A stretch of DNA of 64,000 nucleotides from Chitinophaga sp. CF418 (GTDB lineage Bacteria > Bacteroidota > Bacteroidia > Chitinophagales > Chitinophagaceae). The DNA lies in contig NZ_FRCN01000011.1 in the NCBI RefSeq assembly GCF_900142925.1, positions 62,001 through 126,000 of the forward strand, given 5' to 3'. Position 1 is the stretch's first letter. Every line of letters starts with the position of its first letter. The notes under the pieces are model-generated. The model searched no databases and was not told where the DNA came from. It was given only the letters and a program-made list of their open reading frames with translations. Below are positions 26,643 through 36,055 of the stretch, piece after piece. Position numbers and translations under genes: made by a program.

Positions 26643-29264
26643 TTACTGCACCAGCACCTCGTCCACAAACAACCAGGAAGTACTGCCCTTAAACAGATAA
26701 CCATCCGGAATAGTACCGATCGTCTTTGCAGTGAAACGGATATACCGCGCTTTCTTCTTTTTCACATTGATCCGGAACGATTGCAGATAAGGCTCACCTC
26801 TCACCGATCCCTTCGCATTCCGCGCTGTGCCTGCCAGTTCATACTGCTTACCATCCACAGAAGTATATATTGATACTTCAGACGGCAGGAATATACCACT
26901 GTTAGGATCTGCAAGGAAGTTCACGCTCACATTACTAAGGTTCTCAATCGTCTGCATATCCACCACGGCACTCACATCTTTCCCTAAGAAACCCAGCCAG
27001 CGGCCGTCTTTGAATGCTGTCGTACCCATGATGCCATCCACCAATGTAGCCGCTCCTGCCGCAGGATACGAAGCATGAAAAGGCGTTTCCAGTGTTACGG
27101 GTTTACCCAGTGCTTTATTCACTGGAATGAACGCCTGACTACCTGCTATCAGCTTCCCCTTATCAAACAATGCCGCATATACGATACTGGCAGTATTTAT
27201 TTTTAACGGTGAATGATATTCAGCTGCACCTGCATCAGGCAGACGATCTATAGCGTATTTCAATACAGCGTCATTGCTGCTGCTACTGATATTGACGTTG
27301 GCCGTATGGTCTGCATTGATCTCATAACGTATCACGGGATCGGGGCATACCTGCAGCAGGTCAAACCAGGCCATTCCCTGATCCGGTACTTCCAGCGTCA
27401 GGATAGCATTGGTAGAAGAATTCGCTGCCCGGAAAGTAAAACTGTATTTCTGCCAGTCATTGCTCAGCTTAAATACTTGTTCCTGCGCTGCTACCTCTAT
27501 ACCCATACGGAACGAAGGCATTTTATCCTGCTCTTTCGCCCTGGCCCAAACCGAAACAGTGTAACTGTTGCCGGCATTGATCACCATGGGCACCAGCCGG
27601 ATCTTATTGCCGCCACTATCTGTGGGTGTGGTCAGGCGTAAGCTGAACATCCCTTCCTTACTCAGTCTCGAGTCGGCAAAGAACGTGGCCCCGGCATCTG
27701 CCTTCTCTCTCACTGTACTCTTTACATTAGATCCAATCGGCAAGCCCGGGCTCACTACTTTCTCAAAACCAGGATTCAGGGTCAGGTTACCCGGATATAA
27801 CAAGGGAGAAGACTTTTCTTCCGCAGCACGTACCAGGTACACGCGAGTGCTGTAGGCATCAATGATATCGGAGATATCTCCGCCGGTGAACGGCACTGCC
27901 CTGTTCTCAAACCAGAGCTCCGCATCGGCAGACAGTCCTCCTTCTTTGACATCTGTATGCAATGATAATGTCTTAGGTTTATTCTCATTATTGACCGCCA
28001 CGACCAGGAGGTTGCCCTTATAGCGGAATGCCCTCGTTAAAATAGTACGATCCTCGCTATGTACAGCCGGCGCCGGGTCGGCTGATAACAGGAAAGGCGT
28101 CATTTGTGCCGTCTCTACCGCCATATCGCTACAGGCCGACCAGGCAGAGACAGACTGCGGATTCAGGTTGCCCGGAGCATGTACGTAATACTGGATGCCT
28201 TTCGCACCGTTTACCAGCCCCATATACGTCATCAGACGTATTTCATTCGCTGTCGGTTCCCGCGACCACATTTCCTGCCCTCCGAAAGCCTGGGGCACCA
28301 GCCATACCGACTTCTCATACTGTAACCTGTTGTTCAGATACTGTACGTCTTCCGCTACCTTGTCTGCCTTCCCCGGTATGGGATAAGGGTCAGTCATGGC
28401 AATATCCATAGTATTACGGAAATCATTGATCTTTTGCGGCATCATAAACACCACAGAGATAGGGTGATAAGGGTCCAGCTCCTTAATCAGCTGATACGCC
28501 TTTTCCAGTACTGCAGGCGGCCTTCCCTGCCCGTCCGGTTCATCGTTGATGTACCAGGCTAATAAAGCAGGATGATCCCTGAACGCAAGTACCTCACGCT
28601 TCAATATGGCCAGCTTCTCATCCTCCGTCATGTCCAGTCCTTTGGCGCCGTTATGGCCGCCTCCCACCAGGGAGTTCACTCCATAATTCACCCGTACGCC
28701 CAGCTGTGCACAACGGTCCATATAGGCCTTCCGCTCTCCGAAAGTTGCCGCCAGGTTGCTCTGGTAAGTGCCTATCATATTAAAGCCGTGAGCAACCTCC
28801 TTTTCGGCCAGGTCACCCACACCTACACAATAGAAGCCAAAAGGGAAAAACGGTAGCCCGTCGGCTATCAGGCCGCCAGTCAGCCGGTCTATCTGCACTG
28901 CGTTCCGTTTTGCCGGCAATTGCCTGACCACTACACTACCACTATCCACCAGCTGCCTGGCATACAGCAGGCGGTATTGCAGCGAAGTTTCCCCTGCAGA
29001 CAGTTGCTGTAATGCTACCGGCGCTGCCAGCCAGTGACCGCTGGCTCCGGCACTACGCCCCAGCTCCGTTGCATTATGGAATAACACAAGTTGATAATCC
29101 GCCGCCGGCAGACTATCAGGTATCACACAGACAACACTACCCGCCTGTAAGGGCTGGTAGTAATCATACCTGCTGAACACTTTAAATAGATGATTGCTGC
29201 GCTCCTGCGCACGTAAAGGCAATACTCCCAGCAGCGGGAGCAGCCATAGCATGATTCGTTTCAT
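26643..29264 (-). CDS. Exported glycosidase-like TIM-barrel protein with carbohydrate-binding and discoidin-like modules
   Basis: This 873-aa protein has a signal peptide (1-19, PLRA before Gln). About 20-120 is a beta domain. About 130-430 looks like a retaining-type TIM barrel (FFPFGFYCVG opening; LLAWYINDEPDG with a candidate acid Glu; YPIPGK; GAKGIQYYVH). About 480-640 resembles a CBM4/9-type jelly roll (LNPGFEKVVSPGLP; KYSFTFRAANSS). The end resembles an F5/8C (discoidin-like) module (ARYIRFTAKTIGTIPDGYLF). Overall it is a GH2/GH5-like clan enzyme that I cannot place in a family. No T9SS sorting domain is seen. It is transcribed alone, between two terminators. Confidence 0.75.
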   Translation of the reverse strand: MKRIMLWLLPLLGVLPLRAQERSNHLFKVFSRYDYYQPLQAGSVVCVIPDSLPAADYQLVLFHNATELGRSAGASGHWLAAPVALQQLSAGETSLQYRLLYARQLVDSGSVVVRQLPAKRNAVQIDRLTGGLIADGLPFFPFGFYCVGVGDLAEKEVAHGFNMIGTYQSNLAATFGERKAYMDRCAQLGVRVNYGVNSLVGGGHNGAKGLDMTEDEKLAILKREVLAFRDHPALLAWYINDEPDGQGRPPAVLEKAYQLIKELDPYHPISVVFMMPQKINDFRNTMDIAMTDPYPIPGKADKVAEDVQYLNNRLQYEKSVWLVPQAFGGQEMWSREPTANEIRLMTYMGLVNGAKGIQYYVHAPGNLNPQSVSAWSACSDMAVETAQMTPFLLSADPAPAVHSEDRTILTRAFRYKGNLLVVAVNNENKPKTLSLHTDVKEGGLSADAELWFENRAVPFTGGDISDIIDAYSTRVYLVRAAEEKSSPLLYPGNLTLNPGFEKVVSPGLPIGSNVKSTVREKADAGATFFADSRLSKEGMFSLRLTTPTDSGGNKIRLVPMVINAGNSYTVSVWARAKEQDKMPSFRMGIEVAAQEQVFKLSNDWQKYSFTFRAANSSTNAILTLEVPDQGMAWFDLLQVCPDPVIRYEINADHTANVNISSSSNDAVLKYAIDRLPDAGAAEYHSPLKINTASIVYAALFDKGKLIAGSQAFIPVNKALGKPVTLETPFHASYPAAGAATLVDGIMGTTAFKDGRWLGFLGKDVSAVVDMQTIENLSNVSVNFLADPNSGIFLPSEVSIYTSVDGKQYELAGTARNAKGSVRGEPYLQSFRINVKKKKARYIRFTAKTIGTIPDGYLFKGSTSWLFVDEVLVQ

Positions 29265-29340
29265 TGGACCCGTAATTAACCTGTTTCCAAGTTATACAAG
29301 CCATGCTGTTAATCCTAATTAGTGCTAATCCTAATTAATT

Positions 29341-29371
29341 AAAAAGCCGTCCGCTTGCGGCGGACGGCTTT
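29341..29371 (-). terminator. Terminator of the topoisomerase IV operon
   Basis: A GC-rich stem AAAAGCCGTCCGC/GCGGACGGCTTTT with a 5-nt loop and a T run on the minus strand lies 20 bp beyond the parC stop. Confidence 0.9.
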
Positions 29372-29391
29372 TATAAATTGATGAGATATTA

Positions 29392-31926
29392 TCAGAACAA
29401 TTCTCCCTGAACACCATCCCCATCCGGTTCTTCCTCTTCAGACGCCAGTTCAGCACTGATCAGTTCTTCCCCGGCAATACGGGTACCTACCGTCCTGTAA
29501 CTTGTCACTTCCACAAACTCAGCCAGATCTACTTCCTCCTCCTCCGGATTCCGTTTCTTACCCGTTCTCAGCAGTACCACAGGCTCTGCATGTGTAGTGA
29601 TCATCTCCAGGTAGTTACCAGCACCTTCCTTGATGAACAGGAACTTGTTATTCAACGTCTGCGTTTCTACTTTGAAACGTTTGGCATTGAACTGTTTCTT
29701 GTCTGCATCAAAATAGATAGCAGAAACGATCTTCTCAGGATTGAACTTCTCAATATAAACAAGCTCATTTGGATCATAACGGTTCGTGAGCTCAAAGTTG
29801 GTCAGCTCGTAGGTACCGTTCTTGAATGCAACGAAGAGTTTGTCTTCTGCTTCAAATGAACCGATATAAACCCCTCTTTCCTCTGTATTGAGACGGCCCA
29901 CTTCTGTGTCGTACCAGAGCTTCTGTCCCGACAGGGTGGATACACCTTTCTCCTTGAATTTCACACTGCGGATCGGGTATTTCGTTACCTGGTTACCCTG
30001 GGAGTTACGCCCCTTGATAGCGATGGTCTCAAAGTACAGGTCAAACTCTTTATTTCTTGCGGCACAGTTAGGGCTTAAGCGGATGCTTACCACTTCAGCT
30101 TCCCCATTCGGATTGGCAGTAAAATAATGCACCTTGGAGTTCTTTTCTCCCTTGATGGTCAGGTCATATTCCTTATCGCGTGTAATACCCGTTACATTGA
30201 AACGTTTGGCATAACTCATACCGGTTTTGCCATCCACATAGATCATGTTATAGGTAGTACGTTCGTCATTTTTCCTGAAGACGTCAATATGAATAATGTC
30301 TTTACCTACGAAGATCTTATCCGCTACTTTGGTAATGATCATTTTACCATCCCTGCGGAAGACGATGATATTGTCCAGGTCAGAACAATCTGCCACAAAC
30401 TCATCCTTCTTCAGTGAGGTACCAATGAAACCCTCTGCCCTGTTCACATAGATCTTGGTATTGGCCATCGCCACCTGCTGTACCTGGATAGTATCGAAGG
30501 TTTTGATCTCAGTAATACGCTCACGGCCTTTACCATATTTCTTCAACAGGTTTTCGTAATAGTTCACGGTGAAATCGACCAGGTTAGCCAGGTCATGTTT
30601 CACCTGTTTGATATCCACCTCAATAGATTTGATCTGCTCATTCAGTTCATTAATATCCAGCCTGTAGATACGGCGTACCGGTTTTTCTGTCAGCTTGAGG
30701 ATATCTTCGCGGGTGATCTCTCTTCTCAGGTTTTTCTTATAAGGGGCAAATCCTTTGTCGATAGCTATGATCACAGCTTCCCAGTCCTTGTGTTTCTGCT
30801 CCAGCTCCTTATAAATACCCTTTTCAAAGAAGATCTTTTCCAGGGAGGTGTAGTGCCATTTATCCTGCAGTTCCTGCAGTCTTATTTCCAGCTCACGTTT
30901 CAGCAATGCCTGGGTAAAGTCTACAGAAGACTTCAGCAGGTCGCTTACTGTCAGGAAGCGCGGTTTATCGTCGATGATCACACACGCATTTGGCGAAATA
31001 GAGATCTCACAATCAGTAAAAGCATACAGGGCATCGATGGTGATATCCGGAGAGATACCTGGCGCCAGCTGTACTTCTATTTCCACATCTTTAGCGGTAT
31101 TGTCCACGACCTTTTTGATCTTGATCTTGCCGTTATCGTTCGCTTTCACGATAGACTCCATCAGGCCCGTTGTCGTAACGCCATACGGTACGTCTTTAAT
31201 CAACAGCGTCTTCTTGTCCTTCTCTTCTATATGCGCACGTACACGTACCTTACCGCCGCGTTTACCGTCATTGTAGCTGGCTATGTCTATCATACCTCCG
31301 GTAGGGAAGTCAGGATACAGTTCAAACTTCTTCCCTCTCAGGAACTTGATGGATGCCTCCAGCAGTTCTATAAAGTTGTGTGGTAATATTTTAGTAGACA
31401 AGCCTACAGCAATACCTTCCGCTCCCTGTGCCAGTAGCAGCGGGAACTTCATGGGCAGGGACAATGGCTCGTTCTTACGGCCATCATAGCTCAGCTGCCA
31501 TTGTGTGGTCTTGGGATTGAATGCTACATCCAATGCAAATTTGGACAGGCGTGCCTCAATATAACGAGCAGCCGCAGCATCATCGCCGGTACGCACGTCA
31601 CCCCAGTTACCCTGGGTTTCGATCAGCAGGTCTTTTTGTCCCAGGTTAACAATCGCATCGCCGATGGAGGCGTCCCCATGCGGGTGATACTGCATGGTAG
31701 AACCTATGACGTTGGCCACTTTATTGAAACGGCCGTCGTCCATTTCCTTCATCGCATGCAGGATACGGCGCTGAACGGGCTTTAAACCATCTTCCACGCT
31801 GGGTACCGCACGCTCCAGGATCACGTAGGATGCGTAATCCAGGAACCAGTTCTCATACATGCCCCCCAGGTGGAGGATGTTATGTAATGATTCTTCTGTC
31901 GGTTGTGTATTATCGATGTCGCTCAT
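29392..31926 (-). CDS. parC: DNA topoisomerase IV subunit A
   Basis: This 844-aa enzyme is the DNA-cleaving subunit of a type IIA topoisomerase. The winged-helix region contains QRRILHAMKEMDDGRFNKV and MQYHPHGDAS, and the active-site Tyr is Tyr122 in AAARYIEARLSK. A coiled coil follows (about 340-460) and then a beta-pinwheel C-terminal domain of the shortened Bacteroidota type. It lacks a typical GyrA box, and it shares an operon with a 634-aa GyrB-type subunit, so ParC fits better than GyrA. The tail is acidic (EEEEPDGDG). It is the last gene of the parE-DUF1835-cupin-parC unit, 4 bp after the cupin gene. Confidence 0.9.
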   Translation of the reverse strand: MSDIDNTQPTEESLHNILHLGGMYENWFLDYASYVILERAVPSVEDGLKPVQRRILHAMKEMDDGRFNKVANVIGSTMQYHPHGDASIGDAIVNLGQKDLLIETQGNWGDVRTGDDAAAARYIEARLSKFALDVAFNPKTTQWQLSYDGRKNEPLSLPMKFPLLLAQGAEGIAVGLSTKILPHNFIELLEASIKFLRGKKFELYPDFPTGGMIDIASYNDGKRGGKVRVRAHIEEKDKKTLLIKDVPYGVTTTGLMESIVKANDNGKIKIKKVVDNTAKDVEIEVQLAPGISPDITIDALYAFTDCEISISPNACVIIDDKPRFLTVSDLLKSSVDFTQALLKRELEIRLQELQDKWHYTSLEKIFFEKGIYKELEQKHKDWEAVIIAIDKGFAPYKKNLRREITREDILKLTEKPVRRIYRLDINELNEQIKSIEVDIKQVKHDLANLVDFTVNYYENLLKKYGKGRERITEIKTFDTIQVQQVAMANTKIYVNRAEGFIGTSLKKDEFVADCSDLDNIIVFRRDGKMIITKVADKIFVGKDIIHIDVFRKNDERTTYNMIYVDGKTGMSYAKRFNVTGITRDKEYDLTIKGEKNSKVHYFTANPNGEAEVVSIRLSPNCAARNKEFDLYFETIAIKGRNSQGNQVTKYPIRSVKFKEKGVSTLSGQKLWYDTEVGRLNTEERGVYIGSFEAEDKLFVAFKNGTYELTNFELTNRYDPNELVYIEKFNPEKIVSAIYFDADKKQFNAKRFKVETQTLNNKFLFIKEGAGNYLEMITTHAEPVVLLRTGKKRNPEEEEVDLAEFVEVTSYRTVGTRIAGEELISAELASEEEEPDGDGVQGELF

Positions 31927-31930
31927 AATC

Positions 31931-32329
31931 TTATTTATTGATCATCTTTTCAAATTCATCTCTCCAGATGCGTATGGAATCTTTCCGTACATCAGCCATG
32001 GAGTTCAGTTCTATAAAGCAGCAGTCTGTCACAGCTATCAGCTGATGCCATATATTGACTGGCACCTCTATCCTCGCGGGCGCTTCCATCTCCACCCGCT
32101 CGATCTTGCTTCCACCCAGCGGACACCAGTCCATTGCTGCTTTACCACTTACCAGGTACAGGACTTCCGGATTCTTATAATCCGCCTTCCCCTCATGATA
32201 ATGTTGTCCGCTGCTGCTGCCGGCTTTCCGGTAACACAGAATGAAATCGCCGCTACGGTCTGTATTCCATTCATAGTTGCTGCCTCTTTCATCTTCTCCC
32301 ACCAGCTGTACAGGCGTTACTTTTACCAT
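31931..32329 (-). CDS. Small cupin-fold protein
   Basis: This 132-aa protein is a single cupin barrel. A His-rich first motif (GQHYHEGKADYKNPEVLYLVSG) and a second motif around PVNIWHQL suggest a metal site. Similar short cupins occur as sugar-nucleotide epimerase-like or WbuC-like proteins, but no catalytic assignment is safe. It sits 4 bp upstream of parC, and its location inside a topoisomerase operon is unexplained. Confidence 0.75.
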   Translation of the reverse strand: MVKVTPVQLVGEDERGSNYEWNTDRSGDFILCYRKAGSSSGQHYHEGKADYKNPEVLYLVSGKAAMDWCPLGGSKIERVEMEAPARIEVPVNIWHQLIAVTDCCFIELNSMADVRKDSIRIWRDEFEKMINK

Positions 32330-32363
32330 GTGTTTATCTATTAACTGTAATTACTTTTCCTGC

Positions 32364-32531
32364 TTATAACACCGGTAGTAATTTCATTCAGAAATCTTTC
32401 GTTTATTACTGCTCTACTTACGCTGTCGGCAGTAGTTTCGCTTCAATATCCGTTGACCGTTTACTACCTTCCGCTTATTCTGCCGGTGGCAGTTTCACTT
32501 CAAAATCCCTGATCGTTTTCAGCTCTCCCTT
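32364..32531. repeat. Degenerate tandem triplication of the 3' end of the DUF1835 gene
   Basis: The last 57 bp of the DUF1835 gene (32475-32531) are followed downstream by two diverged copies (32418-32474 and 32364-32417). On the minus strand the gene copy encodes TIRDFEVKLPPAE then stop, and the next copy would read STDIEAKLLPTA then stop. The third is more decayed. Unit lengths of 57 and 54 bp are codon multiples, which points to slippage inside the former coding region. Confidence 0.65.
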
Positions 32532-33335
32532 ACTTTCCAGTTTGCCCTGTTTGATCAGCTCTTTCAGCCTCCATCCCAGGAACTGGTCCATGACGGGATA
32601 CTTCAGTTTACCGGTCACCAATCCCACCACTTTCGATGCTTTCTGAAACTCTGCAGTGCTCTGCTGCACCAGCTCCTTATCATAGAAAACAGCAGGTTCT
32701 CCCTTGATCTTTTTACCACCTTCCAGTAAACGAATACCAGCATTCTCGTTCATCATCCTGCTCCATTCATCTCCATCTATTTCAAATTCCGCCAGAGAAA
32801 CAGGCCTCGCCAGTTTCTTTGCTTTCAGGAATTCTTTTGCCAGGATCTGATGCAGGTGAGTAGGATAAAATACACCTCCCTTTTCGTTCAGGAATGGAAG
32901 GTTATTGAGATAGATGATGTGAATACGTCCTGCAAAGTCGTACAACTGACTTACCAGCCAGTAATAACCGCATACGTCCCTTGAATTCTGTCCCGCCCAT
33001 ACATATACCTGCTGTTCCGGTTCAGATTTCAACAGGGCTTTGAGCTGCCGGAATTTCTCCTGGTCGCCGGCTTCCTCTTCCAACACAGCCACAGCCGGCG
33101 CGGTCTGAGCTTCAGGGGCGCCTTCTGCAACAGGTTGCGGCTGTATGCCAGCCAGCTGCATCCACCATTGTTTGCGGGCAGCCTGGCCATCTTTTGTGTC
33201 GAGGATAAAAAGAGGACCTATTGAGAGGTCGTCTTCAAAATAAAGTATGTCTCCTTTCAGCTGCTCATCCAGCTCGAATGCACCGGTCAGTGCTGTGGCC
33301 GATGATTCACCGAAAACGATATGTAACAGTGCCAT
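32475..33335 (-). CDS. DUF1835/DUF3658 domain protein
   Basis: This 286-aa cytoplasmic protein opens with LHIVFGESSATALTGAF, the DUF1835 signature, and has a C-terminal DUF3658-like region (about 175-280). A variable acidic linker (about 80-115, Ala/Glu-rich) separates conserved blocks. The biochemical function of the family is unknown. It lies 37 bp after parE and shares the operon with parC and a cupin. The C-terminal 19 codons recur as decayed tandem copies downstream. Confidence 0.82.
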   Translation of the reverse strand: MALLHIVFGESSATALTGAFELDEQLKGDILYFEDDLSIGPLFILDTKDGQAARKQWWMQLAGIQPQPVAEGAPEAQTAPAVAVLEEEAGDQEKFRQLKALLKSEPEQQVYVWAGQNSRDVCGYYWLVSQLYDFAGRIHIIYLNNLPFLNEKGGVFYPTHLHQILAKEFLKAKKLARPVSLAEFEIDGDEWSRMMNENAGIRLLEGGKKIKGEPAVFYDKELVQQSTAEFQKASKVVGLVTGKLKYPVMDQFLGWRLKELIKQGKLESKGELKTIRDFEVKLPPAE

Positions 33336-33372
33336 TGATCTTTTAAAATAATGCTGATTTAATTACCTGCTT

Positions 33373-35277
33373 TTATTCCGCTACCGGTTCATCTATCAGG
33401 TCCTTTTCATAACGCAGGTTGCTGATAATGAACTCCTGTCTTGACTGTGTATTCTTACCCATATAATATTCCAACAGCTTCTGGATATGCGTGTCTGTCG
33501 ACAGGATCACCGGTTCCACCTTCATATCTTCATTGATGAAGGCGCCAAACTCTTGTGGGGAGATCTCACCCAGCCCCTTAAAGCGGGTGATCTCAGGCTT
33601 GCCACCCAGTTTCCTGATGGCTTTCTGCCTTTCCTCATCACTGTAACAATAGAAAGTCTGTTGCTTGTTACGCACGCGGAACAAGGGTGTTTCCAGGATG
33701 TACAGGTGACCGTTCTTTACCAGGTCAGGGAAGAACTGCAGGAAGAAGGTGAGCAGTAACAGACGGATGTGCATACCGTCCACGTCAGCATCAGTGGCTA
33801 TCACTATTCTGTTATAACGCAGGCCTTCCAGTCCTTCTTCTATATTCAATGCGTGTTGCAGCAGGTTGAACTCTTCGTTTTCGTATACGATCTTTTTAGT
33901 CAGACCGAAACAGTTCAGGGGTTTACCTCTCAGACTGAATACCGCCTGGGTTTCCACGTTACGGGATTTGGTAATGGAACCACTCGCAGAGTCACCTTCC
34001 GTAATAAAGATGGTAGTATTCAAACGTTTGGTTTCCAGGTCATTTTTATCCTTACCACTCACCTCTTCGTTCAGGTGGATGCGGCAGTCGCGCAACTTAC
34101 GGTTATGCAGGTTCGCTTTTTTGGCCCTTTCATTCGCCAGCTTTTTGATACCGGCCAGCTCCTTACGCTCACGCTCACTCTGCTCAATACGTTTCTTCAG
34201 CGATTCCGCTGTGGAAGGATTCCTGTGCAGGAAATCGTCCAGGTGTTTGGACAGGAAGTCCAGTACAAACGCCTTCATGGACGGACCATTCTCAAATACG
34301 GTGAGTGACCCCAGCTTGGTTTTGGTCTGGGATTCAAATACCGGCTCCTGCACCCTTACTGAAACAGCAGCACAGATGGAAGCACGGATATCCGTAGCGT
34401 CATAGTCTTTTTTATAGAAATCGCGGATGGTCTTTACAAATGCTTCACGGAAGGCTGCCAGGTGCGTACCGCCCTGAGTGGTGTGCTGACCATTCACAAA
34501 AGAATAGTACTCTTCACCATATTGATTCTCATGGGTGATAGCCACTTCGATATCTTCCGCTTTCAGGTGAATGATCGGGTAACGCAGCTCATCCTCATTG
34601 GTTTTACGCTGCAGCAGGTCCAGCAAACCATTTTTGGAGACGTATTTTGTGCCGTTGAAGTTGACAGTCAGTCCGGCGTTCAGGAAACAATAATTCCAGA
34701 TCTGGTTCTCCAGGAACTCGGGGATATATCTGTAGTTACGGAAAACAGTATCATCCGGGGTAAAGGTCACCAGCGTACCGTTCGGTTCCTTGGTCGCCGT
34801 TTCCTTGTGTTCTTTAGTCAGCACCCCACGCTCAAATTCCGCTACTTTGGAACGGCCCTCACGGATAGATTCCACCTTGAAATAGGTAGACAGTGCATTC
34901 ACCGCCTTAGTACCCACACCGTTCAATCCTACAGATTTCTGGAAGGCTTTACTATCGTACTTGGCACCTGTGTTGATCTTGCTCACCACATCCACTACTT
35001 TCCCCAGCGGAATACCACGACCATAGTCACGGATGGTGACATTGTGCTCTGTAACCTTGATGTCGATCTGCTTGCCGAACCCCATGGTGTGCTCGTCAAC
35101 ACAGTTATCAGCCACCTCCTTTAACAGAATGTAGATACCATCGTCCATGCTGGAACCATCTCCTAATTTGCCAATGTACATGCCCGGACGAAGGCGGATA
35201 TGCTCACGCCAGTCGAGTGACCGTATCGAATCTTCGGTATAGGAGCTCAAGAGATCTTTCTTATCCGTAGTAGCCAT
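33373..35277 (-). CDS. parE: DNA topoisomerase IV subunit B
   Basis: This 634-aa enzyme is the ATPase subunit of a type IIA topoisomerase. The GHKL ATP site is visible as EVADNCVDEH and DYGRGIPLG, the transducer domain follows, and the TOPRIM domain has ITEGDSASGS and ATDADVDGMHIR with the acidic metal triad. The length without the GyrB-specific insert and the operon with parC favour ParE. The C-terminus has the usual RFKGLGEISPQEF, which contacts ParC. It is first in its operon. Confidence 0.92.
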   Translation of the reverse strand: MATTDKKDLLSSYTEDSIRSLDWREHIRLRPGMYIGKLGDGSSMDDGIYILLKEVADNCVDEHTMGFGKQIDIKVTEHNVTIRDYGRGIPLGKVVDVVSKINTGAKYDSKAFQKSVGLNGVGTKAVNALSTYFKVESIREGRSKVAEFERGVLTKEHKETATKEPNGTLVTFTPDDTVFRNYRYIPEFLENQIWNYCFLNAGLTVNFNGTKYVSKNGLLDLLQRKTNEDELRYPIIHLKAEDIEVAITHENQYGEEYYSFVNGQHTTQGGTHLAAFREAFVKTIRDFYKKDYDATDIRASICAAVSVRVQEPVFESQTKTKLGSLTVFENGPSMKAFVLDFLSKHLDDFLHRNPSTAESLKKRIEQSERERKELAGIKKLANERAKKANLHNRKLRDCRIHLNEEVSGKDKNDLETKRLNTTIFITEGDSASGSITKSRNVETQAVFSLRGKPLNCFGLTKKIVYENEEFNLLQHALNIEEGLEGLRYNRIVIATDADVDGMHIRLLLLTFFLQFFPDLVKNGHLYILETPLFRVRNKQQTFYCYSDEERQKAIRKLGGKPEITRFKGLGEISPQEFGAFINEDMKVEPVILSTDTHIQKLLEYYMGKNTQSRQEFIISNLRYEKDLIDEPVAE

Positions 35278-35695
35278 AATTATATAGAAATTCCAATTTA
35301 CTTTGTTAAATGCCGGTTTCTATGCACCATTTATGCCAGGTTCCTCAATATCAGTCCGATGGGGCATTGCTCCGGAAAGGCAAATTTACTAAAACTTTTA
35401 GCAAAAGCCGGTTGCTGGCAAAAATAAAGGTTTCAGCGTATCATCCCAAGTATTAGTTATACACTATGCTTAAATAAATGAATAACAGTTATTTGAGGGC
35501 AGCACCAAAAAGTATCTTTACTCCTGGCAGGACTTTCCGGTTTTACGACGATAAAACAAATATAATTTCTTCAAATATTGTATAAAAGGGCTTAAAAATT
35601 TATTCACAAAAGTGATTCAGAAATGACAATTTATATAACTAAATAATTTATATTTACAAAGTCGTCTTTTTGAAAATAAACCTCCGTCCTAAACT
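35278..35695. other. AT-rich divergent promoter region between parE and the microprotein genes
   Basis: No gene is seen. It must contain promoters in both directions. The minus strand has TAAATTTG (35381-35388), a -7-like box for parE with a leader of about 97 nt, but no well-spaced -33 element. A short palindrome, AATAACAGTTATT, lies at 35481-35493. No recognisable plus-strand promoter was found. Confidence 0.55.
35381..35388 (-). promoter_or_regulatory. Possible -7 box for the parE operon
   Basis: TAAATTTG on the minus strand matches TAnnTTTG. No TTG lies 19-23 bp further upstream, so only the -7 half is supported. Confidence 0.3.
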
Positions 35696-35851
35696 ATGAA
35701 AGCTACATTCTTTATCACACTGTTAGCAGTGCTGACCATTGCACTCATCGTTACTTACCTGGTAAATAAGGAGCAACGCTCTATGAGCCGCCTAAGCAAC
35801 AGATTCATCAGATTGCTGGAAAGATTCAATTCCTGGCAGATGATGAGATAA
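35696..35851 (+). CDS. Single-span membrane microprotein
   Basis: This 51-aa product begins MKATFFITLLAVLTIALIV. A single hydrophobic segment spans about 4-22, followed by a basic, Arg-rich tail (EQRSMSRLSNRFIRLLERF) that should stay in the cytoplasm. It has an ATG start, a clean stop, and a second similar microprotein gene 30 bp downstream before a strong terminator. Function is unknown; the amphipathic tail could bind a partner or membrane surface. Codon use looks like its neighbours. Confidence 0.55.
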   Translation: MKATFFITLLAVLTIALIVTYLVNKEQRSMSRLSNRFIRLLERFNSWQMMR

Positions 35852-35881
35852 CATTATTTCATTATTAATAAGACATTTCCT

Positions 35882-35998
35882 ATGAAAGCCGGTCTCTTAT
35901 TTAAGTTGGCCTGTTTACTGATTGCCTCCATGGCCCTTGCCGTACATTTTATGCGTAAAGCGCTGGGGAAACTCGGGACAAGCAATGAACAGAAGTAA
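35882..35998 (+). CDS. Second membrane microprotein
   Basis: This 38-aa product begins MKAGLLFKLACLLIASMALA, a hydrophobic segment at about 4-23, followed by a short basic tail (HFMRKALGKLG). It could be a tiny inner-membrane protein or a signal-like peptide. Both microproteins begin MKA and share the segment-plus-basic-tail layout, so they may be related or function together. A terminator lies 26 bp downstream. Confidence 0.5.
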   Translation: MKAGLLFKLACLLIASMALAVHFMRKALGKLGTSNEQK

Positions 35999-36023
35999 AC
36001 CACTCATTATCCAGTAAAATTAT

Positions 36024-36055
36024 AAAGGGCGCAAAGACAATCTTTGCGCCCTTTT
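36024..36055 (+). terminator. Terminator of the microprotein transcript
   Basis: A 14-bp perfect stem, AAAGGGCGCAAAGA/TCTTTGCGCCCTTT, with a 3-nt loop and a T run on the plus strand. Its presence supports expression of the two small upstream genes. Confidence 0.9.

Noticed and set aside
30595..31386. 263-codon frame on the plus strand inside parC
   Set aside because: It is antisense to conserved parC sequence, and its product has no family features.
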